From contig NZ_JAFJZZ010000006.1 of the NCBI RefSeq assembly GCF_017255415.1, positions 1-64,000 on the forward strand: 64,000 bases of DNA. Reading direction: 5' to 3'. Source of the DNA: Clostridium aminobutyricum. GTDB taxonomy: Bacteria; Bacillota; Clostridia; Peptostreptococcales; Anaerovoracaceae. The first letter of the stretch is position 1; each line of letters begins with the position of its first letter. The notes beneath the pieces were generated by a model. The model searched no databases and was not told the DNA's origin. It was given only the letters and a program-made list of their open reading frames with translations. Of this stretch, positions 36,666 through 48,008 are shown piece after piece. The position numbers were made by a program, and so were the translations under genes.

Positions 36666-38045
36666 TCAAAACGCGCTTACACCATATACGGCTATACCTA
36701 ATTCTCTGTTATCTGTTGACTCTGATATATCAGAAGGCTTCCAAACGTAGTTTGTTTTTAAAGTTACCTCTACAATTTCTTCTGCCTTATATTCATTTTT
36801 AAGCGGCAATCTCGCCTCATTTACCCCTAATTGGCACTGCATCGTTCCGCATAATTCATCATTAGCATATACACTCAAAATTAGCGGTTCCATTCCAATG
36901 CTTGAATCAATAAAGTTCATATATTTGAGATAAAGATCACCAGCACCCTCTGAATTGATTTTTAAGAAAACTTTTGCTTCTTTTGACTTTGTCCACCTAA
37001 AGCTCTCGCCCTCATACCATTCCAACAATTGCCACGACTGATTATCAATTGAAATCTCTTCTAGATGGCTCGCATTACCGAGCTTGTTTTTGATTGTTAT
37101 AATCTCTTCTTTTGTTATTTTTGTAGACAAACCAAAGTGGTCAACTTCCCGCTCAGCGTCTCGGGGTAGCAAACACCCTTTGCAATTGGCAACCACTTTT
37201 TCGCATACTTCATACTTTTTTGCCGAGTTATAAACTTGGTCAAATCCATTTAAAATGCTACCGACTCTATAATCCTTAGGCTCTTTAGAATAAAAGCCAC
37301 CATAGCAAGCATAGAAGTCTCCATTTGAATCTATTAACCAAGAATTTATTCCTGCATGGCAGTTTTTAATTATAAAATTACCTTTAGATAATAGATATTT
37401 GCGTTCTCTGGGATGTCGTACATAGTCAATAACTTTCGCAATATCAATATCTTCAAATTCAAAAGGCTCCCCTTCACCCAGAATTTTAGGGATAAACGAA
37501 TATTCAATCGCCTTACTTTCAAAAAGGTCTTTTAATGTAGAAATCTGATTAATGTTTGATTTCTGAACAACTGTATTTATATGAACTTTGCAGCCACTTT
37601 CTTTAATCTTTATAGCCGATTCTAAAGCTCTTGAATAGGCACCAAGGCATCTTCTTATTGTGTCATGAGTTTGTTCATTTCCGTCTATTGAAACAGCGAA
37701 ACGAACAATGTCTTTGCGTTTTAAGCGCTGAATTAAGCGCTCTATTCGATCTACAAAATAACCGTTCGTGGAAATCACACAAGGGATTTCTTTTTTCTCG
37801 AGATATAAAATATATTCATCCAAATCATCTTTTAAAAATGGTTCTCCACCAGCCACGGATACCGAGTTATATGGTAATACCACTGAGTTTTCGTATATTT
37901 TAATGAATGTCTCACTTGACATTTCATTTTCTTTTCCTGTATACAAATCAGATATACAGTGGCTGCATCGACAATTGCACCGTGTAGTTGCTAAGTATAA
38001 GAACTCGCAAAGCTTTGTCCCATTAGGGGCTACATTGTTAAACAT
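36666..38045 (-). CDS. Radical-SAM/SPASM protein with C-terminal jelly-roll domain
   Basis: The 459-aa protein has the radical-SAM cluster motif CNCRCSHC (CxxxCxxC, residues about 23-30), the GGEPFL SAM-binding segment and a SPASM-like cysteine region (CEKVVANCKGCLLP, about 280). Residues from about 345 form a beta domain ending SESTDNRELGIAVYGV, matching the terminal domains of the LTA-synthase-like protein. SPASM enzymes modify peptides or sugars; the substrate here cannot be read from sequence. Its location between the methyltransferase and wzt, plus the glycan-type tail, suggests modification of the exported glycan. Confidence 0.82.
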   Translation of the reverse strand: MFNNVAPNGTKLCEFLYLATTRCNCRCSHCISDLYTGKENEMSSETFIKIYENSVVLPYNSVSVAGGEPFLKDDLDEYILYLEKKEIPCVISTNGYFVDRIERLIQRLKRKDIVRFAVSIDGNEQTHDTIRRCLGAYSRALESAIKIKESGCKVHINTVVQKSNINQISTLKDLFESKAIEYSFIPKILGEGEPFEFEDIDIAKVIDYVRHPRERKYLLSKGNFIIKNCHAGINSWLIDSNGDFYACYGGFYSKEPKDYRVGSILNGFDQVYNSAKKYEVCEKVVANCKGCLLPRDAEREVDHFGLSTKITKEEIITIKNKLGNASHLEEISIDNQSWQLLEWYEGESFRWTKSKEAKVFLKINSEGAGDLYLKYMNFIDSSIGMEPLILSVYANDELCGTMQCQLGVNEARLPLKNEYKAEEIVEVTLKTNYVWKPSDISESTDNRELGIAVYGVSAF

Positions 38046-38074
38046 ATTCTTCTCTCTTTTTCAGTAAAATTACT

Positions 38075-39448
38075 TTAAAATCTAACTTCAAATTTATTTG
38101 GTAAGTCACAAAGCCCATGGTTTCTTAACCATGTAGGGACATTTTCCTTTTTATTAGTTAAAGAAAACTTGCCTACATTGTTTCTTAAGTTTATTCTATG
38201 CAACTTTGCATTGTTCATCTCTTGTGGCACACTCCCTCTACAGCGGTAGTCTTCTTTGTTCATGCATGAGAATCCAACTTCAAAAGTATACTCGCCAGCA
38301 CATAAATTCATTTCCATGCACTGAACTATCTCAAGTATCGTTCCCGCCTCTACTACATTCGGAACATCCACATACGTTTGAGAAGTATCCTTACCATGCA
38401 CAATTATATTTTGTTGATTAAAAATAATTGTTCCCAAAATAGGTACACCTATTTTTTTTAACATTTCTATTTCATAATAAAAATATACTTTATCACCAAC
38501 ATAAAAATTAGTCTTCGCATATCCATGCTCGTCAAACATCCCTATACGCAGAAATGTTGCTACTCCATTCGAGTGTTCAACAGATTCCTCTAAATTAAAG
38601 AAAACATCATCTCTTCGGTTCCACTCACCATTAAAAAAACTTGTCTCTTTGATTGAACCCGTGGAGTGTTTTTCAACTGTCGACGTATGCTCTAAAACTT
38701 CTAATGAATTGTTATGTTCAAGTTGCTCCATCATGTAATACTTTTTCACAACGTCAGGACTACGATCAAGCATTATCATTTTGCCTTTATTTAATAGCAA
38801 TGTCCTATCACAATACTGCTCAATCTCATTTAATGCGTGGCTTACTAATATTATGGTAGTCCCATTTTCTTTAAGTCTGTTAAGTCGTTCATAGCATTTT
38901 TGTCTAAAAAACACATCACCAACTGCCAATGCTTCATCAACAATTAGTATTTCTGGTTCGATGCTTGTAGAAACGGCGAAGGCTAGCCTTACAAACATTC
39001 CACTCGAATAATTTTTTACAGGTTGATTGATAAATTCACCAATGCCAGCAAATTGAAGGATAGACTCAACTTTATCTTGCATCTGTTCACGGGAATACCC
39101 CATAATAGTTCCGTTTAAAAAAATATTTTCCAAGCCTGTCATTTCGGGATTAAATCCTGCCCCTAATTCCAAAAGAGCTGCTACTTTCCCTGATACTTCA
39201 ACGTTGCCAGAAGTCGGGGTAAGAATTCCTGATAAAATTTTTAGTAATGTGGATTTGCCCGACCCATTTTTTCCTATAATGCCGAAGCTCTCTCCTTTAA
39301 TAATATTAAAGCTAACTTCGTTCAGCGCATAAAATTCTTCATGATATTTTTTACGCGATAGGCTGAATGTTTCTTTTAACCGATCCGTTTTTTTGTTAAA
39401 TATCGGATATATCTTTGTCAGTCTGTCAACTTTAACTGATAGTTCCAT
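38075..39448 (-). CDS. wzt: Wzt-like ABC exporter ATPase with C-terminal glycan-binding domain
   Basis: This is the nucleotide-binding subunit of a lipid-linked glycan exporter. The ABC domain (1 to about 240) shows Walker A GKNGSGKSTLLKIL, signature NYSSGMFVRLAFAV and Walker B ILIVDEALAVGD. Residues about 265-440 are a beta-sandwich like the carbohydrate-recognition domain of O9a-type Wzt, absent in simple TagH-type ATPases. It starts 14 bases after the permease stop. The domain implies that export depends on recognising a specific non-reducing-end cap, possibly made by the neighbouring methyltransferase. Confidence 0.9.
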   Translation of the reverse strand: MELSVKVDRLTKIYPIFNKKTDRLKETFSLSRKKYHEEFYALNEVSFNIIKGESFGIIGKNGSGKSTLLKILSGILTPTSGNVEVSGKVAALLELGAGFNPEMTGLENIFLNGTIMGYSREQMQDKVESILQFAGIGEFINQPVKNYSSGMFVRLAFAVSTSIEPEILIVDEALAVGDVFFRQKCYERLNRLKENGTTIILVSHALNEIEQYCDRTLLLNKGKMIMLDRSPDVVKKYYMMEQLEHNNSLEVLEHTSTVEKHSTGSIKETSFFNGEWNRRDDVFFNLEESVEHSNGVATFLRIGMFDEHGYAKTNFYVGDKVYFYYEIEMLKKIGVPILGTIIFNQQNIIVHGKDTSQTYVDVPNVVEAGTILEIVQCMEMNLCAGEYTFEVGFSCMNKEDYRCRGSVPQEMNNAKLHRINLRNNVGKFSLTNKKENVPTWLRNHGLCDLPNKFEVRF

Positions 39449-39462
39449 CTAAGCTCCTATTT

Positions 39463-40296
39463 CTATAATACATCCGCAAAATGTGGTCGCAATTTTTGGA
39501 ATACATAAGCCCCAGTTATAAATGTAGCAAGCGTTACACCCCAAAACCAAACGGTCGTCTCTGGTCTTTGCCAAAACCATTCACCGGTGATAAAGCAATC
39601 CCTATAGCCGCTAGTTATATAATACATTGGATTTATCTTAACAATGAAATTTACCCATGCTGGAGGATGCATCGCTTCAATTGACCAGAAAATAGGAGTC
39701 AACCAAAAACCAATCTGAAGAAATACATTCACCAATTGAGATAAATCCTTGAAAAATGGAGCTAGTGAAGAGGTTAACCACCCCAACCCAATCAGTAATA
39801 TCAGCATTGCAAACATATAATAAAACACTTGGAAATACTGCAACATTAGCCTATGCTCCATAAAAATATAAACTAAGAATACGAATCCTATAAAAAACAT
39901 ATGTATATATACCGCTGAAAGCAATTTTACCATCGGTAGTACACTTACTCTAAACTTTACTTTCTTAACTAAAAATTCATATTCAAATAGCGTATTGGTA
40001 GTAGCAGTCATTGCATCAGCAAAGAAGGTCCACGCTATGTATGCCGGAATAAACCATAAAATAAAAGGTACATTTTCCATTGGTAGAGATTTAAATCCTG
40101 CTTCAAAAACAAACCAAAAAACTAATATAGTCAATAATGGCGTTGCAAACGCCCATAAAACTCCCAAGTACGAACCCACAAACTTTGATTTGAAGTCATT
40201 ATTTGCAAGATTAATAATTGTTTTTCGATTTTGCACGGTCTCTGTAACAAAATTTATAAATTGCTTCGCTTTGGTATACATCAAATTGGTTCCCAT
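39463..40296 (-). CDS. wzm: Wzm-like ABC-2 type polysaccharide export permease
   Basis: The 277-aa integral membrane protein has six hydrophobic segments and the ABC-2 signature GYRDCFITGEW near the end. It partners with Wzt (39448) to move undecaprenyl-linked glycan across the membrane. The ATG at 40296 is two bases past the fcl stop; a second in-frame ATG at 40281 is also possible and has GGGAAC upstream. The N-terminal RKTIINLANNDFKSKFVGSYLG amphipathic region (split here by the first helix) is typical of the family. Confidence 0.9.
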   Translation of the reverse strand: MGTNLMYTKAKQFINFVTETVQNRKTIINLANNDFKSKFVGSYLGVLWAFATPLLTILVFWFVFEAGFKSLPMENVPFILWFIPAYIAWTFFADAMTATTNTLFEYEFLVKKVKFRVSVLPMVKLLSAVYIHMFFIGFVFLVYIFMEHRLMLQYFQVFYYMFAMLILLIGLGWLTSSLAPFFKDLSQLVNVFLQIGFWLTPIFWSIEAMHPPAWVNFIVKINPMYYITSGYRDCFITGEWFWQRPETTVWFWGVTLATFITGAYVFQKLRPHFADVL

Positions 40297-40298
40297 TT

Positions 40299-42253
<1,955 letters not shown>

Positions 42254-42289
42254 TCATTCATCTCCTTTGAAATACTAATCATCTCTATA

Positions 42290-43243
42290 CTATTGTGTTT
42301 TGGTTTTACCCGATTCTATAACTCCGGCAATCGTTCTACGTAAAAGCTTTATATCGTTAGCTTCTTTGGTTTTTCTATAAACTTCATCAAGTGCTTTGTA
42401 AACTGCAAAAGGCAATCTACGATAATTGAATTTGATAAATAAAAGCCCTAAATAAATATACCTTATAAACTTAATTTGTCGCTGTTTCTTTTGTAGCTCC
42501 TTGCTATATCCATATATCCAACCTATTGGTACATATCTATAATATTTATAGATAAGCCCACAAGCCTCTCTACAACTATCAATTTGCCTTGTACTTGTCT
42601 TGTTTTCTTTATAAGTCCTTGAAGTTGCTATATAATCAGCCACGCACTTAACCTTCACGCCTTTGTTTACCATTCGTAACCACAAATCATAGTCCATACA
42701 CATATCACAGTTAACATCAAGTAGCCCGCAACGTATAGCCGCCTCTTTCTTAAAAAATGCTGTCGGCTGACAAATATAACATATCTCAGCTAAGCGAGCC
42801 TCACTAAAATCTTCGGTAGGATAGTCACATATTTTATCCCCCTTTTTATCCGTGTAAACTCCCTGTCCATAAATCATTTGTACAGATGGATCATCTAAGA
42901 AATACTGCACCATAAGGCTAATAGAATTTCCAATATAAGTGTCATCCGAATTTAACCAACCTATGATATCTCCATTTGCACTACTTATTCCCTTATTAAC
43001 AGCATCCGCTTGTCCTTTATCTGGTTCAGAAACCCACTTAATCTTATCCCCATACTCTTTTAAAATTTCAAGAGTTTCATCCGTAGAACCACCATCTACA
43101 ACTATGTATTCTATATTTGTATAATCTTGATTCAAGACACTATCTATCGTAGCCCTTATAAATTTACCTTGATTGTAGGAGGGTGTAACGATTGAAACAA
43201 GAGGCAATTCACTATAACTATTATTATTCTGAGTCAAAAACAT
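42290..43243 (-). CDS. Family 2 glycosyltransferase
   Basis: This 317-aa GT-A enzyme has LVSIVTPSYNQGKFIRATI, VDGGSTDETLEIL and the metal-binding GWLNSDDTY motif, the pattern of WcaA-like transferases. The C-terminal quarter is basic and hydrophobic (FIRYIYLGLLFIKFNYRR), probably membrane associated. An in-frame GTG at 43264 would add seven residues, but AAAGG lies upstream of the ATG at 43243. Its position next to gmd and fcl makes a fucosyl or mannosyl donor plausible but unproven. Confidence 0.85.
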   Translation of the reverse strand: MFLTQNNNSYSELPLVSIVTPSYNQGKFIRATIDSVLNQDYTNIEYIVVDGGSTDETLEILKEYGDKIKWVSEPDKGQADAVNKGISSANGDIIGWLNSDDTYIGNSISLMVQYFLDDPSVQMIYGQGVYTDKKGDKICDYPTEDFSEARLAEICYICQPTAFFKKEAAIRCGLLDVNCDMCMDYDLWLRMVNKGVKVKCVADYIATSRTYKENKTSTRQIDSCREACGLIYKYYRYVPIGWIYGYSKELQKKQRQIKFIRYIYLGLLFIKFNYRRLPFAVYKALDEVYRKTKEANDIKLLRRTIAGVIESGKTKTQ

Positions 43244-43312
43244 ATATAAATGCGCCTTTCCCACGTTTCTGTAAACGTTTGCTTTCTTCTTTATTGTAGC
43301 ATAAAAAACTTA

Positions 43313-44443
43313 TTATAAATTTTTTATGCTTTGATTTAACTTCATTCCAGAATACTTCCAATTGAATCTTCCCGCATTCTCAAATCCTTTACCAATTAAA
43401 TCCGCTCCACTCTTTGTATATAAAAGTTTGCGCATCACATCTGCCATTTCATCGATATTATGTGGGTCCACTAAAATCGCTCCCTCTCCTGCTACCTCAG
43501 GCATTGCAGAGACATTTGAAGTAATAACCGGCGTACCACATTTTTGTGCTTCAACAATGGGAATACCAAAACCCTCATACAATGTAGGAAATAGAAATAG
43601 GTCAGCCATACTATAAATCGCTGGCATGTCTGCACTATCAATATAATCGGTAAAGACGATATCTTTTGTATACTTTACTACGCCAAGTGCTTCTTCCTTG
43701 TTAAATTTCCAGCCATATTCTCCAACTATAAGAAACTTTAATTGTTCAATCTCCGCAATATTGTCTTCTTTAGCTTGAGCCTTCATCTGATTAAATGCTA
43801 AAATCGAACGCTCCAAATTTTTTCTAGGATTAAAATTCCCTACAAATAGCACATATCTATCTGGCAAGTGATATTTTTCCCTTGCATCACACAAAATGTC
43901 AACATCTGCCTCTTTTTTCATTCCCTCATCACAAGCACAGTAAACAACATCAATTATATCGGCAGGAATACTAAGTATTGAGACCATCTCTTCTTTTGTA
44001 AATTCTGAAATAGCTACATATCGCTCAGCCTTTTTCTTTAGAAAAAGATATTGCAATTTCCAGTAAAGTTCTCTCGTGGTCTTATAAACTTTGCCCATAC
44101 GAAATACCGCCAAATCGGTTATAACGGGTAGGACTTTGCAGCTCTTGGGTAAAATCAAAGGAATTTTAGCATCTGTTGTAATGAAAATGCTATCCTTGCA
44201 ATATTTTTCTCCCATTATAAAGGATTGAAATACGTTTCTCTTGATATTCTGTCTTTTGTCATATGGCAATCGAATAATTTTTGTTTTTCCGTTATCAAAT
44301 GGAAAATCAGGGCTGTCTTTTGATAAAAGCACAAGAACCTCAAGTTCAGTTTGCAAAATCAGATTGCCAAATAAATAATAAGACAACACGCCAATTCCGG
44401 AACTATTCTGTTTAAATTGTGTCGCGTTAATCACAATCTTCAT
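43313..44443 (-). CDS. GT4 glycosyltransferase (mannosyltransferase-like)
   Basis: This 376-aa GT-B enzyme shows the FVGNFNPRKNLERSI hinge motif and the donor-site segment PTLYEGFGIPIVEAQKCG, with the conserved Glu pair of GT4 enzymes. The N-terminus MKIVINATQFKQNSSGIGVLS is typical of WbdA/MtfB-like mannosyltransferases that use GDP-mannose. It starts three bases after manC stops, which supports GDP-mannose use, but specificity is inferred. Confidence 0.86.
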   Translation of the reverse strand: MKIVINATQFKQNSSGIGVLSYYLFGNLILQTELEVLVLLSKDSPDFPFDNGKTKIIRLPYDKRQNIKRNVFQSFIMGEKYCKDSIFITTDAKIPLILPKSCKVLPVITDLAVFRMGKVYKTTRELYWKLQYLFLKKKAERYVAISEFTKEEMVSILSIPADIIDVVYCACDEGMKKEADVDILCDAREKYHLPDRYVLFVGNFNPRKNLERSILAFNQMKAQAKEDNIAEIEQLKFLIVGEYGWKFNKEEALGVVKYTKDIVFTDYIDSADMPAIYSMADLFLFPTLYEGFGIPIVEAQKCGTPVITSNVSAMPEVAGEGAILVDPHNIDEMADVMRKLLYTKSGADLIGKGFENAGRFNWKYSGMKLNQSIKNL

Positions 44444-44446
44444 TAT

Positions 44447-45775
44447 TTACCATTCCATTTCCAGACGTATAATATCCTCTTCAACTAAATTCTTGCCAAG
44501 TTGCACTTCAATCAATTCTAATTCAGTCAAGGCTTTCATTCCATGCTTTACTCCTGTCGCAATTTGAATAACATCACCGGGTTTTACAGCCTTCTTTTTA
44601 TTATCTATGTAAACAATTCCTTGACCTGCAACAATTGTCCAAACTTCGCTACGGCAATTATGATACTGATAACTTATCTGTTTTCCTTCATTCAAAATAA
44701 TTCTTTTCGTTAAAGACTCAAAGCCGTCCACATTTGTATGGTCAAGCACCATATATTGTCCCCATCTACGTTCTTCATACATTGGTCTATTTTTTATTGA
44801 TGTTGTAATCTCCTTTAACTTAGCAGTCTTTCCTTTTGAAGCAACTAATATCCCGTCTAGGCTCGCTACGATTACTGCATCTTCGATTCCCATGGCTACG
44901 ACTGGAAGTTCCTGTTCATTGATAATATGGGTATTCCTACAAGTTGTATCAATTACTACATTCCCAGAAATTGCGTCCTCAATCTCTTCAGTAAAGGTCT
45001 CCCAAGTTCCTAGGTCTTTCCATGGACCATCATACTGTATCACTCGAATTTTATCCGCTTTCTCTACCACTTCATAGTCAAAGCTAGTCTTATTGAGCTG
45101 CACAAAAAAATCTTTCATTATTGAATATTCAAAATAATCCCTATTATATTTTTGACTTAATATTTTCTGAATATACCCCAGCTTCAATCCAAAAACGCCG
45201 CAATTCCACAATGCACCTTGTTCTATCAGTTGTTTGGAGGTTTCCCAATCCGGCTTTTCTTTAAAACTTTTTACGTTTCCACCTGTTCCATCTGGAACTA
45301 TGTAACCATATTTTTCTGAAGGGAATAATGGTTTTGCACCTAAAAGAACCAAGTCCGCATCTGTTTTTTCAAATTCCGACTCAATTTGTTGAACGGCTTC
45401 AAAAAACGTTTCTTCAACATAAGGATCCACAGGTAAAACTGCTATGGTTTCTTTCGGCGTTACTCCACATTCACTATATAAAAATGAGGCGGCTAATGCA
45501 ATAGCGGGAAACGTATCCCTTCTCTCCGGTTCTATTACTAAATTCACGTTTTCTCCAAGCTGAGATTCAATCTGATCTTTTTGTGATGCACCTGCCGCCA
45601 CAGTAATTGAGTCCCAACCACCAACCTCTCGCAGTTGACGGTACACCCTCTGTACCATAGACTCAGGTTCTCCATTCGGAGCTTTGAGCAATTTTAAAAA
45701 CTGTTTAGATCTTACATCATTGGATAATGGCCAGAGTCTCTTGCCAGAACCACCAGATAGTAATATTAAGTGCAT
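44447..45775 (-). CDS. manC: Mannose-1-phosphate guanylyltransferase
   Basis: ManC makes GDP-mannose from mannose 1-phosphate and GTP. The N-terminal nucleotidyltransferase shows LILLSGGSGKRLWPLSND, the VIEPERRDTFPAI block and FKEKPD. A cupin domain (about 340-442, YQYHNCRSEVWTIVAGQG) resembles the isomerase half of bifunctional ManC/AlgA; at 442 aa it is slightly short, so isomerase activity is uncertain. GGGGAG precedes the ATG. It feeds Gmd/Fcl and possibly a mannosyltransferase in the same operon. Confidence 0.92.
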   Translation of the reverse strand: MHLILLSGGSGKRLWPLSNDVRSKQFLKLLKAPNGEPESMVQRVYRQLREVGGWDSITVAAGASQKDQIESQLGENVNLVIEPERRDTFPAIALAASFLYSECGVTPKETIAVLPVDPYVEETFFEAVQQIESEFEKTDADLVLLGAKPLFPSEKYGYIVPDGTGGNVKSFKEKPDWETSKQLIEQGALWNCGVFGLKLGYIQKILSQKYNRDYFEYSIMKDFFVQLNKTSFDYEVVEKADKIRVIQYDGPWKDLGTWETFTEEIEDAISGNVVIDTTCRNTHIINEQELPVVAMGIEDAVIVASLDGILVASKGKTAKLKEITTSIKNRPMYEERRWGQYMVLDHTNVDGFESLTKRIILNEGKQISYQYHNCRSEVWTIVAGQGIVYIDNKKKAVKPGDVIQIATGVKHGMKALTELELIEVQLGKNLVEEDIIRLEMEW

Positions 45776-45823
45776 GCTTGCTCCCCTTTCTCCTTTTTAG
45801 TTATATTACTTCAAGAAGCTCTA

Positions 45824-46843
45824 TTACCTATTTTGATACATCTTCTGATAATATTCTTTATATGCTCCACTGATAATGTTTGTCCACCACTTTTCATTCT
45901 CTAGATACCAGTTGATGGTCTTTTTAATGCCTTCATCAAAACTTGTCTTAGGGAACCACCCAAGCTCATCATGCATCTTAGTTGGGTCAATAGCATATCT
46001 TAAATCGTGTCCAGCACGATCTGTAACATAGGTAATCAATTTTTCTGTTTTATTTAATTCTCTTAAGATTGTCTTTACTACTTGAAGATTAGTTCGTTCA
46101 TTATGTCCGCCTATATTGTAGACTTCTCCTATTCGTCCATGATGAATAATTAAATCTATTGCACTGCAATGATCCTCTACATAAAGCCAATCTCTAACAT
46201 TCTCTCCCTTCCCATAAACCGAAAGCGGCTTATCATGTAAGGCATTCACAATCATTAGTGGTATCAATTTTTCTGGAAAATGGTATGGTCCGTAGTTATT
46301 GGAACATCTTGAAATTGTTGCGGGCAATCCATAGGTTCGGTGGTATGCCTGTACTAATAAATCCGCACCTGCCTTCGAGGCCGAATACGGGCTTGAAGTA
46401 TGGATCGGAGTATCCTCAGTAAAAAACAAGTCTTTGCGATCGAGTGGAAGGTCTCCATATACTTCATCCGTAGATACCTGGTGGTAGCGTTGAATTCCAT
46501 ATTTTCGACAGACGTCAAGGAGTACTTGAGTTCCCATCAAATTCGTCTTTAAAAAAAGTTCTGGTGCTTCAATGGAACGATCTACATGGCTCTCCGCAGC
46601 AAAGTTTACAACAATATCTGGTTTCTCTTCTTCAAATATATTGTAGATACTGCTTCTATCCGATATATCGGCTTTGAAAAATTTAAAGTTTGGATCTGCT
46701 AAGGCTTCTTCCAGCGTTTCTAAATTTCCAGCGTAAGTCAAAGCGTCAATACAAATAATTTCATACTGCCTATATTTTTCTAACATGTAGTTTACAAAGT
46801 TGCCGCCTATAAATCCGGCGCCTCCTGTTATGATTACTTTCAT
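45824..46843 (-). CDS. rfbB: dTDP-glucose 4,6-dehydratase
   Basis: RmlB converts dTDP-glucose to dTDP-4-keto-6-deoxyglucose. The 339-aa protein begins MKVIITGGAGFIGGNFVNYM and has HQVSTDEVYGDL and the YSASKAGADLLV motif with catalytic Tyr and Lys. An upstream in-frame start adds seven residues but lacks a site; GGGGAAAGAGA lies before 46843. It follows rfbA. RmlC and RmlD are not in the window, so the keto sugar may be aminated rather than turned into rhamnose. Confidence 0.95.
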   Translation of the reverse strand: MKVIITGGAGFIGGNFVNYMLEKYRQYEIICIDALTYAGNLETLEEALADPNFKFFKADISDRSSIYNIFEEEKPDIVVNFAAESHVDRSIEAPELFLKTNLMGTQVLLDVCRKYGIQRYHQVSTDEVYGDLPLDRKDLFFTEDTPIHTSSPYSASKAGADLLVQAYHRTYGLPATISRCSNNYGPYHFPEKLIPLMIVNALHDKPLSVYGKGENVRDWLYVEDHCSAIDLIIHHGRIGEVYNIGGHNERTNLQVVKTILRELNKTEKLITYVTDRAGHDLRYAIDPTKMHDELGWFPKTSFDEGIKKTINWYLENEKWWTNIISGAYKEYYQKMYQNR

Positions 46844-46902
46844 TCTCTTTCCCCGACTATGCAATCTAAAATTGGTTATCTTTAAAATCCCTAAAATCTT
46901 CT

Positions 46903-47787
46903 TTAGAAAACCTTACCCTCTGCCACTCTTTTTAAATGCTGACCATATTCACCTTTACCATACAGTTCAGCACTTTCAAGTAATTGAATTTTGTTTATCC
47001 ACTTATTTCTATAGGCAATTTCTTCTAAACATGCAATTTTAAGCCCTTGTCTTGTTTCAATTACCTTTACATATTCTGCTGCTTCCGTAAGGCTATCTAC
47101 TGTTCCAGTATCAAGCCAGCCATATCCTCTTCCAAGGGTTATAACATTTAACTTATTCTGTTCCAGATAAATTCTATTCAAATCTGTGATTTCAAGCTCT
47201 CCTCTTAATGAAGGCCGTAATTTTTTTGTGTATTCACAAACATTTCTATCATAGAAATATAATCCTGTTACCGCATAGTTTGACTTTGGCTGTAGGGGTT
47301 TCTCTTCAATTGAGACGGCCTTCCTTTTTTCATTAAATTCAACTACACCAAAACGCTCCGGATCATTCACATAGTATCCGAATATCGCAGCTCCTCCACC
47401 GTTATCAATATAGTCTACTGCCATTTTTAATTCAGCAGTCAATCCATTTCCATGAAATATGTTATCTCCCAATATCATCGCACAATTATCGCCGTCGATA
47501 AATTCTTCACCTAATATAAAGGCTTGTGCAAGGCCATCTGGTGAAGGCTGCACTTTATACGATAGATGAATACCGTACTTGCTTCCGTCTCCAAGCAATC
47601 TCTCAAAGTTCGGCAAATCCTGTGGGGTAGAGATAATTAATATCTCTTTAACCCCTGCTAACATCAACGTTGATAGGGGGTAATATATCATCGGTTTATC
47701 ATAAACCGGTAACAATTGCTTTGATGTAACCATTGTCAGTGGGTACAATCTAGTCCCGCTTCCTCCGGCCAAAATAATCCCTTTCAT
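46903..47787 (-). CDS. rfbA: Glucose-1-phosphate thymidylyltransferase
   Basis: RmlA joins dTTP and glucose 1-phosphate. The 294-aa sequence starts [18 protein letters not shown] and has the active-site FIGDN-like [10 protein letters not shown] and [15 protein letters not shown] segments. GAGAGAGAA precedes the ATG at 47787, five codons inside the longest frame. It is the first gene of the 20-kb operon. No clear promoter consensus was identified in 47788-47926, an AT-rich gap shared with the convergent-side terminator of the TolC-like gene. Confidence 0.95.
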   Translation of the reverse strand: MKGIILAGGSGTRLYPLTMVTSKQLLPVYDKPMIYYPLSTLMLAGVKEILIISTPQDLPNFERLLGDGSKYGIHLSYKVQPSPDGLAQAFILGEEFIDGDNCAMILGDNIFHGNGLTAELKMAVDYIDNGGGAAIFGYYVNDPERFGVVEFNEKRKAVSIEEKPLQPKSNYAVTGLYFYDRNVCEYTKKLRPSLRGELEITDLNRIYLEQNKLNVITLGRGYGWLDTGTVDSLTEAAEYVKVIETRQGLKIACLEEIAYRNKWINKIQLLESAELYGKGEYGQHLKRVAEGKVF

Positions 47788-47926
47788 TATTCTCTCTCCC
47801 ATAATGTAATCATATTATTTAATATGGACCTAGCCATTTCTAATTATAACCAAAGTCTATATATTATATCATATTATTTTCTTATTTACGACGTATTTTT
47901 ATATAATATACCTTTTTATGCCTATG

Positions 47927-47984
47927 ATAAAAAATACCCTGACAAGTCGGTTGAAAAAATTCTTCAACGTTCTGACAGGGTATT
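47927..47984 (-). terminator. Terminator of the TolC-like gene
   Basis: On the minus strand AATACCCTGTCA (47973-47984 complement) pairs with TGTCAGGGTATT (47933-47944 complement) with one mismatch. An inner GTTGAA/TTCAAC pair strengthens the stem, and TTTTTTATCA follows. The stem resembles the one at 20691-20741. Confidence 0.75.
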
Positions 47985-48008
47985 ATTATTTATGATATCA
48001 TGCCTAAT

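Noticed and set aside
36666-38045. RiPP (modified peptide) cluster around the radical-SAM gene
   Set aside because: No short precursor frame with a ribosome site was found beside it, and the neighbours are all glycan genes.
44447-45775. Full bifunctional ManC/mannose-6-phosphate isomerase
   Set aside because: A cupin domain is present, but I cannot confirm the metal and substrate residues, so only the guanylyltransferase is claimed.
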